DNA of 64,000 bases from Caballeronia fortuita (GTDB lineage: Bacteria; Pseudomonadota; Gammaproteobacteria; Burkholderiales; Burkholderiaceae), in the NCBI RefSeq assembly GCF_001544835.2, contig NZ_FCNX02000006.1, positions 248,001-312,000 of the forward strand, in the 5' to 3' direction. This document shows, piece after piece, positions 58,616 through 64,000 of the stretch. The stretch's first letter is position 1, and each line of letters begins with the position of its first letter. Made by a program: the position numbers and the translations under genes. A model generated the notes under the pieces. The model saw only the letters and a list, made by a program, of their open reading frames with translations. It searched no databases and had not been told where the DNA came from.

Positions 58616-59125
58616 TCAGTCCGGCGAGAACGGATGCGACATCGATCCCTTCTTCGATACTACATCCTTCGCCGATGGCTCGCCCGCCACCGCACGCGCA
58701 ATCGCTTCCTTCGTCGCCTGATAGTTGTAGTCGTGGATCTTCTGGTCGTCGTCCGCTTCCCAGTGAATAAACACGCCGACGCAAATGAACACGTCATCGG
58801 CTTCATCGGCGGGAATCACGCCGCCTTCCACACTGTCGGCGACCGCCATCGCAACCGCGCGCTGCGCCGGGCCGAACATCTGCACGGCCTGCTTCGCACC
58901 CTTGATCGTCACCTTGTTGAAGAGAATCGTGTTCGGCTTCGTCAGCAGATTCGGCGCGACCACGGCGAGCAGCGACGTGAAGCCATCCTTGTTGTTGGTG
59001 AGCGCGTTGCAGAACGCGGTCTCGGCAGCGGAACCTCGCGGTCCGATGATCAAGTCGATGTGTGCGACCTCGTTGCCATCGCCGACGAGCGACTCTCCTA
59101 CCAGGACGCGGTTGATCTTGGCCAT
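58616..59125 (-). CDS. fae: Formaldehyde-activating enzyme
   Basis: 169 residues. Condenses formaldehyde with H4MPT to methylene-H4MPT, the entry of the pathway. The family block [20 protein letters not shown] carries the catalytic His (H22), followed by [19 protein letters not shown] and [20 protein letters not shown]. The ATG has a strong GGAGGAA site. 172 bp downstream of the CitG-like gene; own promoter is likely, since Fae is needed in large amounts. Confidence 0.98.
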   Translation of the reverse strand: MAKINRVLVGESLVGDGNEVAHIDLIIGPRGSAAETAFCNALTNNKDGFTSLLAVVAPNLLTKPNTILFNKVTIKGAKQAVQMFGPAQRAVAMAVADSVEGGVIPADEADDVFICVGVFIHWEADDDQKIHDYNYQATKEAIARAVAGEPSAKDVVSKKGSMSHPFSPD

Positions 59126-59297
59126 GCTGTTCCTCCAGTGATGTGTGGTTCTCGGGACTAGCGACTTGCTCTCGACTCGCGACGGAAAGACCCAAAGCCG
59201 CGCAAGGCTCGCGGTGCCACCATTGCGCCGATGCGACCGCTCAACCGCGAACTTCCTAACATGTTCCGTGCCAATTTTTTGTCCGCGCAGGCAGACT

Positions 59298-60155
59298 TCA
59301 TGCACGCGTCGATGTACTCACCAGCGCGACGAAGAGCGTCGCCACAGCAAGATCGGCGCTCGTGCCCGGATTGATGCCCCGCGCCTTCAGTTCGGCATCC
59401 CACGCGTCGAGCTCAGGCGACGCCAGCGGGCAGCCCGCCGCACGCCATCGCGCGCGATGCACACAGGCATCGCGCGTGACACTTTGCGCCATCGCTATGC
59501 CCTGCTTGCGCACAATGTGCGAATCGGGAAAGCCGCAGAGAAACGTCAGGAATGCTTCCAGCATCGCGCGATGCCCGCTCGCCGGCGACACCGCGCCCGC
59601 CGCGTCGAGGCCCGCGCCGAAGATATCGGCGAAACCGTTCTCATACTGACGCGCGATGCTGTCACGATCCGCCGCGAGCGACATCGCCGCGCGCAGCGTC
59701 ACCGTCGGCGGCGCATGCACGGGCTGCTCGGGCGCATCGCCGAGACCGCCCGGATTCGCCAGCGCAATCGCGCGATAGGCGAGGCGCGCATCGTCGATGT
59801 CCAGGTCCGCGAGCACGCGCTCCGTGGCCGCGCGCCAGCGGGATGCATCGGGCGACGCATCGGCATCGAAACGTTCGAGCGCGGCGCACAACGGCGCGGC
59901 GAGCAGCACGATGCCGAGATTCGTATTGCAGCCGACCGCGTCGAAGGTGCGGCGCACGGCGTCGAGAATGCGCGCGCCCACGCGTGCATGCGGCGTGAAG
60001 AGACCCGCCGCCGCCGTGCCCGCGCTCGCGATGAACTGCGCCGACGTCATGCTGTGCCCTGCGCTCGCGACGCTCACGTTGCCGGGCTTGATCGTCTCGA
60101 CATCGAGGCGGCACGCGTGCAGAAACGCGGCGCGGGCGGCGTCAAGTGCGCTCAT
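59298..60155 (-). CDS. CitG/MdcB-like triphosphoribosyl-dephospho-CoA synthase family protein of the H4MPT cluster
   Basis: 285 residues. The CitG-family core is visible: [35 protein letters not shown] (substrate-binding), and [19 protein letters not shown] at the C-terminus. There is no citrate lyase or malonate decarboxylase nearby. CitG-like proteins recur in bacterial H4MPT clusters, where they may attach a ribosyl-phosphate part of the cofactor; the reaction is unproven. It overlaps the ATP-grasp gene by 14 bp. Confidence 0.87.
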   Translation of the reverse strand: MSALDAARAAFLHACRLDVETIKPGNVSVASAGHSMTSAQFIASAGTAAAGLFTPHARVGARILDAVRRTFDAVGCNTNLGIVLLAAPLCAALERFDADASPDASRWRAATERVLADLDIDDARLAYRAIALANPGGLGDAPEQPVHAPPTVTLRAAMSLAADRDSIARQYENGFADIFGAGLDAAGAVSPASGHRAMLEAFLTFLCGFPDSHIVRKQGIAMAQSVTRDACVHRARWRAAGCPLASPELDAWDAELKARGINPGTSADLAVATLFVALVSTSTRA

Positions 60156-61071
60156 CGCCACTTGCAAGCGCGAGCGCACCTTGCGACGCGCGCAGCTTGC
60201 GATCGAGGAAGTCATCGACGAGCAGCGCCGCGATATCGAGCGGCGTCACCGATTGCAACCCGCGCCACGCCGCGACGCCGTTTACTTCGAGCACGACCGG
60301 CCGTCCGCCTTCGGCCGGAATCAGATCGACGCCCGCGTAATCGAGCCCGAGCGCCTGCGTCGCGCGCACCGCGATCTCCGCAAGCGCGGGCGTGATTTCC
60401 GCCGGCTCGCATTTCGCGCCGCGCGCGAAGTTGTGAATCCAGTCCTCGCCGCCGACGCGCTTCATCGCGGCAACCGCGCGCCCGCCGATCACCAGCACGC
60501 GCCAGTCGAAGCCGGGCGTGCCCGCATCGACATAACGCTGCAGATAGGCGACCTGACTGAAGGCTTCCAGCGGCGGCAGCGTCAAGCCCGGCTTCGCGAG
60601 CCCTTTGCCCTGCGAGCCGAAAAGCGGCTTCATCACGACCTCGCGGCCCGCCGCCGCCTCGCGCATCAGCACGCGCTGCGCATGCGCGGGCGATTCGGCG
60701 GCCCACGTCGCGGGCGTCGGCACGCCGTATCGGTTGAGCAGGAAGCTCGTCATCGACTTGTCGACGCTGCGCTCGATCGCGCGCGCCTCGTTGTAGACGG
60801 GCACGCCGCATTCGCGCAGCGCGTGCAGCATGCCGAGCCGCAACGTGACCTGCTCGAACGTGCCGCCCGCGATGCCGCGCACGAACACCGCGTCGGGCAG
60901 CGTGTGGCCGAAGCCGGGTATCGCGATGCCGTGCGGTTTCCAGGTCGTGTCGATGCGGCAAGCGGCGAGATCGACGCAACGCGCTTCGACATCGCGCGCG
61001 CGAAACGCCTTCTTCAGGCGGCTCGTGTGCCAGCCGGTTTCATCGGTCATGATCGCGACGCGCAGGCTCAT
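60142..61071 (-). CDS. RimK-type ATP-grasp ligase, MptN-like, H4MPT cluster
   Basis: 309 residues. ATP-grasp fold: N-terminal MSLRVAIMTDETGWHTSRLK, ATP-binding REVVMKPLFGSQGKGLAKPG, and the metal-binding RPVVLEVNGVAAWRGLQSVT. Close relatives add glutamate to pterin cofactors (MptN in archaea). The RimK-like family makes a side-chain ligation to H4MPT the likely role; this is inference. The start overlaps the mch stop by 4 bp. Confidence 0.87.
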   Translation of the reverse strand: MSLRVAIMTDETGWHTSRLKKAFRARDVEARCVDLAACRIDTTWKPHGIAIPGFGHTLPDAVFVRGIAGGTFEQVTLRLGMLHALRECGVPVYNEARAIERSVDKSMTSFLLNRYGVPTPATWAAESPAHAQRVLMREAAAGREVVMKPLFGSQGKGLAKPGLTLPPLEAFSQVAYLQRYVDAGTPGFDWRVLVIGGRAVAAMKRVGGEDWIHNFARGAKCEPAEITPALAEIAVRATQALGLDYAGVDLIPAEGGRPVVLEVNGVAAWRGLQSVTPLDIAALLVDDFLDRKLRASQGALALASGDERT

Positions 61072-62066
61072 GTTGCGCTCCATTGCGCATCCAGCAGCGG
61101 TTTGTCGACCTTGCCGCCGTGATACGTCGCGCCGCTTTCGAGACTCGACACCCACACTTCGGCGGGCGCGAAGAGCGCCGGGTCTATCTGGTAGAAGTCG
61201 TAGTTGAACGACGTGAAGATGTCCGCGAACGGCCGCCCGTAATCGCGCGCATTCGACGATGGCAGCTCGGCTGCAAGCCGCTTCGCGGCGTCATCGCGCT
61301 TGACCGTGAGATGCACGCGGCCGCCGTAGAGAATGGCGTCGTTGGTGCGGCCCATCGCCTGAACGCCGTCGGGCGCGGGCGGCGGAAGCGGCGCGCTGCC
61401 GCTCGCTTCGACAATCTCGCCCAGATCGACGCCCAGCACATGCGTCTTGTGCAGCGCGACTTCCACGACACGCGCGACGACCTGCACCGTCCCCGCGACA
61501 GACTGTGTCGGCGTCACGGCGATCACGAGGTTCTGCGGCGCGAGGCCGCAATCGTTGAGCACTTTGTCGATGACGACCTGCGGCGGCAAGCGGTCCACTT
61601 CCATCACGAGCGCGCCGCGATCGTGCCGGTCGCGATAGCCGAGTTCGTCGAAGAGCGGCTCCTTGCCCGCGAGCGCGCGCGCCGGACCCGAGCCTAGCGA
61701 GAAGAACTTCTTGCCGCCGGTCTGCTCCTTCGTCGCGGAAAGACTCCAGCCCGCGTACTGGCTCGCGAGGCATGCGAGCACCGGATTGCTCGTGTGCACT
61801 TCGATGAAGCTCGGCCAGAGCGGCGCGTGATCGAACGCGATGCGCCGCGCCACGCGCCCGAGCCCGCCCATGCAGATGCGCGCGATCAGCACGCCTGCTT
61901 CGGCGCTGCCCTTCGCATTCACGCCCGCATCCACGATGACGGTGCCGCCGTCCGTGCGCGCGATGTCGACGTGACGCCGCGCGGCATCGTCGATGAGACG
62001 CGCGACGAGCCGCTCGCTCGATGCGTTGACGCTCAGCGCGGCATCCGCCTGAAAAGTCGATGTCAT
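61068..62066 (-). CDS. mch: Methenyl-H4MPT cyclohydrolase
   Basis: 332 residues. Hydrolyses methenyl-H4MPT to formyl-H4MPT, between MtdB and Fhc. Family blocks: NASSERLVARLIDDAARRHV, GGLGRVARRIAFDH, HTSNPVLACLASQYAGWSL, KKFFSLGSGPARALAGKEP, and NYDFYQIDPALFAPAEVWV. The start MTSTFQAD overlaps the upstream ATP-grasp stop by 4 bp. Every junction of this operon is an overlap. Confidence 0.97.
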   Translation of the reverse strand: MTSTFQADAALSVNASSERLVARLIDDAARRHVDIARTDGGTVIVDAGVNAKGSAEAGVLIARICMGGLGRVARRIAFDHAPLWPSFIEVHTSNPVLACLASQYAGWSLSATKEQTGGKKFFSLGSGPARALAGKEPLFDELGYRDRHDRGALVMEVDRLPPQVVIDKVLNDCGLAPQNLVIAVTPTQSVAGTVQVVARVVEVALHKTHVLGVDLGEIVEASGSAPLPPPAPDGVQAMGRTNDAILYGGRVHLTVKRDDAAKRLAAELPSSNARDYGRPFADIFTSFNYDFYQIDPALFAPAEVWVSSLESGATYHGGKVDKPLLDAQWSAT

Positions 62067-63238
62067 GGTTTCGATAGGGTTTCGATGCGTTGCAAAAGCC
62101 GCGCGTGCTCGCCATCCAGCGCGTCGCGCAGATCGGCGAAGGCGGGCGCGGATGCGGTCATCGTGCAAACGGGCTGGCCCGCTTCGATGCGCGCGCCGGC
62201 GAGCGGCACGTCGTGACATGCGGGGTCGTCGAAACAGGCGTCGCTGAATGCGCGCGATGCAGTGAAACTGTCGCGCGCGAACACGACGCGCTGCGCCGCA
62301 TGCAGCGGCGGCGTGCGCGTGGCCGTGCCGGGGGCGTGCGGCAGATCGCCATGCAGACACGCGTCCAGATGCGCGCCGATCAAACCGCGCGGCCACGCGT
62401 CGGGCCATGCGGCTTCGTAGAGCGCCATCGTCGATGACGGGCGCGTGTTGATTTCGAGCACGCTGAACGTATCGCCGTCGAGCAGAAAGTCGATGCTGTT
62501 CAGGCCGGTCAGATCCGTTTGCCAGACGATACGATCGATCGCTTCGACGATGCGCTGTGCGATTCGCGCGGGCAATCGCACCGGCCCGAGCGAACCCGCG
62601 TGCACAAAGGGCAGCCGTCCCGCTTCGACCGTCAGTTGCTCCGCGAAGCCGATGACCGCCGCCTCGCGATGCGCGGCGACGAAAAGCGCGGACATCGAAC
62701 GGCCTTGCGCGAACCGCTGGAAATAGGCGCCGGCGGCCGCGCGCTCGATGCCATCGGCCCATTCGATATGGGTGCCGCCGCAACCATCGGAACGTTTGAC
62801 GAGCCAGCCATCGCGCTCGCCGGGCAACGTGAAGCGGACTTCGGGATGCGCGATATGCGCCTCGTCGAGCAGCGCGAAGAAGCGGCGCGGATCGCGCACC
62901 GCCGCCGCCTGCGCGCCGTTGCCGATAAAGCGCGGCACATGCTGCGCGCGGCTCAGTTCGCCCGCGAGCGGCTCCAGCCCGCTCGTCACGATGAGGCCGA
63001 GCATGCGCGGCAGGCGCGCGGCGTGTTCGAGCGCATCGAAAAGACGCGCGCGATCGATCGACAGACCATTGCCGCCGATATCGAACCACATGCCCGCGTG
63101 CGCGCGCGTATCGCGATCGCCGAAGATATCGAGCGCGACGACGTTCAGGCCCGCGCGCGCCGCCGATTGCGCGACGAGCCGCGCCGACAGCCCCGCGACC
63201 GCGATGCGCGGCGCGCGCGAGGCGTCGCCCGGCATCAT
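62063..63238 (-). CDS. ATP-grasp protein of the H4MPT cluster (Orf17-like)
   Basis: 391 residues. ATP-grasp elements are DGWLVKRSDGCGGTHIEWAD and FSVLEINTRPSSTMALYEAA, after an N-terminal dinucleotide-like fold (RIAVAGLSARLVAQSAARAG). It resembles the ATP-grasp protein conserved in methylotroph H4MPT clusters; its substrate is unknown. It lies between mtdB and mch with 4-bp overlaps at both ends. Two adjacent ATGs start the gene; the first overlaps the mtdB stop. Confidence 0.87.
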   Translation of the reverse strand: MMPGDASRAPRIAVAGLSARLVAQSAARAGLNVVALDIFGDRDTRAHAGMWFDIGGNGLSIDRARLFDALEHAARLPRMLGLIVTSGLEPLAGELSRAQHVPRFIGNGAQAAAVRDPRRFFALLDEAHIAHPEVRFTLPGERDGWLVKRSDGCGGTHIEWADGIERAAAGAYFQRFAQGRSMSALFVAAHREAAVIGFAEQLTVEAGRLPFVHAGSLGPVRLPARIAQRIVEAIDRIVWQTDLTGLNSIDFLLDGDTFSVLEINTRPSSTMALYEAAWPDAWPRGLIGAHLDACLHGDLPHAPGTATRTPPLHAAQRVVFARDSFTASRAFSDACFDDPACHDVPLAGARIEAGQPVCTMTASAPAFADLRDALDGEHARLLQRIETLSKP

Positions 63239-64000
63239 GCGCCTTGCCCCGCGACGATCGCGCGAGCTTCGTCGAATGCTTCGGGAAAGCCGAGATACAC
63301 AGGCTTGCCGCCGGTACGCATGCGCAGGAAGAGCCGATGCTCCGCCTGATACTTGACGTTGCCGATCGCGAGTGCGCCGATGCCGACCGCATCCGCGCGC
63401 GCGGCGCCCGCGAGCGGCTTGCCGTCGTCCATCACGTTGACGCCGGCGATGCCTTCGGGCGGCACGGCGTTGACATCGGCGGCGATCAGCAGGTTCTTCG
63501 CGTGCGCGAGATCGGCGGATGTCATCACCTGCACGCCAGCGACGGCGGTTGCGAACACGACTTCCGCGCGTGCGAGTTCGCGATGCAGCTGATCGGGCGA
63601 GCCGGTCGCGACGCCTGACGTCGCGATATCGAAGCGGCGATTGATCTCGTCGCTCACCTGCGTCGCACGCGATTGACTCGAATGGCTCGCGACGGCGACA
63701 TCCGCGCCGAGCGATGCGGCCATCGCCGCGGCCACGCGCCCGACCGCGCCGGTGCCGCCGAGAATCAGCACGCGCTTGCCGCCGAGATCGACGGAATGCG
63801 CGGCGCGCAGATGCTTTTCCGCGAGCGCGACGAGCGCGGCGGCGGTGGTGTACGCGCCACTCGGATCGGCGAAGACGGAGACTTCGAAGGGCGGGACCAT
63901 TGCGTTGCGAGCTTTTTCGAGCATGTCGGCGGCGAGCATCACGTCGCGTCCGCCGATGAAGATGCCCGTGCGCGACACGCCTTTCGGCCCGCGCGAGAAA
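63235..64000 (-). CDS. mtdB: NAD(P)-dependent methylene-H4MPT dehydrogenase, C-terminal part (N-terminus outside window)
   Basis: About 254 C-terminal residues; only some 35-40 N-terminal residues lie off the right edge. MtdB oxidises methylene-H4MPT to methenyl-H4MPT. The NAD(P)-binding loop VLILGGTGAVGRVAAAMA is present with SHSSQSRATQVSDEIN after it, and the C-terminal block is DAVGIGALAIGNVKYQAEHR. NADP versus NAD preference is not decided by what I see. It is the first visible gene of mtdB-ATP-grasp-mch-ATP-grasp-CitG. Confidence 0.96.
   Translation of the reverse strand, partial: FSRGPKGVSRTGIFIGGRDVMLAADMLEKARNAMVPPFEVSVFADPSGAYTTAAALVALAEKHLRAAHSVDLGGKRVLILGGTGAVGRVAAAMAASLGADVAVASHSSQSRATQVSDEINRRFDIATSGVATGSPDQLHRELARAEVVFATAVAGVQVMTSADLAHAKNLLIAADVNAVPPEGIAGVNVMDDGKPLAGAARADAVGIGALAIGNVKYQAEHRLFLRMRTGGKPVYLGFPEAFDEARAIVAGQGA

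Noticed and set aside
59298-60155. CitG of citrate lyase or MdcB of malonate decarboxylase
   Set aside because: No lyase or decarboxylase subunit genes adjoin it; the overlapping neighbours are H4MPT genes.

Overview
The window is high-GC chromosomal DNA that reads like a Burkholderiaceae beta-proteobacterium of the Paraburkholderia/Caballeronia type. This assignment is my inference from gene families, codon use and the style of the intergenic repeats; there is no rRNA to confirm it. About half of the window (roughly 21-64 kb) encodes a one-carbon and autotrophy locus; the rest is ordinary housekeeping and accessory genes.

Left part, 1-21 kb: the 5' part of a monomeric isocitrate dehydrogenase; an HpnA-like epimerase; a four-gene sensory module (hybrid kinase, CheR, CheB, receiver-kinase); acylphosphatase; an EgtD without EgtB; a RarD-type transporter; DUF962; small exported low-complexity proteins; a lytic transglycosylase; a DHA2 transporter; a PhnZ-like HD protein; a J-domain protein; a VOC protein; and a SulP transporter with a C-terminal cyclic-nucleotide-binding domain.

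PQQ and formyl-transfer part, 21-36 kb: a DUF2380-like exported protein, a YVTN beta-propeller of the PQQ-associated type, a TonB-dependent receptor divergent from a NarL-type sensor kinase, and a ten-gene minus-strand operon fhcB-fhcA-fhcD-fhcC-cytochrome b561-pqqB-pqqC-pqqD-pqqE-response regulator. Most of its junctions are 4-bp stop/start overlaps. PQQ synthesis is therefore physically coupled to the last, formate-releasing step of the tetrahydromethanopterin (H4MPT)/methanofuran pathway. The 24-codon pqqA lies 12 kb away, at the head of a methanofuran-gene operon and divergent from cbbL.

Cofactor synthesis, 36.7-42.5 kb: HisA-like protein, MfnD-like ATP-grasp ligase, MfnF-like ASKHA protein, MfnE-like kinase, MfnB and DUF447 protein, which together look like a bacterial methanofuran pathway. 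Calvin cycle, 43-51.7 kb: cbbL, cbbS, cbbX, cbbF, cbbP, cbbT, cbbA (red-type RuBisCO). Right part, 51.7-64 kb: a PIN-domain toxin-antitoxin pair, then H4MPT genes (DHPS-like protein, AfpA/DmrB-like flavoprotein, sigma-54 activator, FolB, Fae, CitG-like protein, two ATP-grasp ligases, Mch, MtdB).

Pathway logic: formaldehyde is captured by Fae on H4MPT, oxidised by MtdB and Mch, and transferred and hydrolysed by FhcABCD to formate. CO2 from formate can be refixed by the cbb operon. PQQ would serve a methanol or alcohol dehydrogenase that is not in the window.

The C1 locus is punctuated by a repeated element of about 596 bp with long terminal inverted repeats: four full copies and two partial copies, confined to the spaces between gene blocks. 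One copy sits between cbbL and cbbS. One composite (full plus partial copy) occurs twice in inverted orientation about 17 kb apart. No transposase, CRISPR array, tRNA or rRNA gene was seen.
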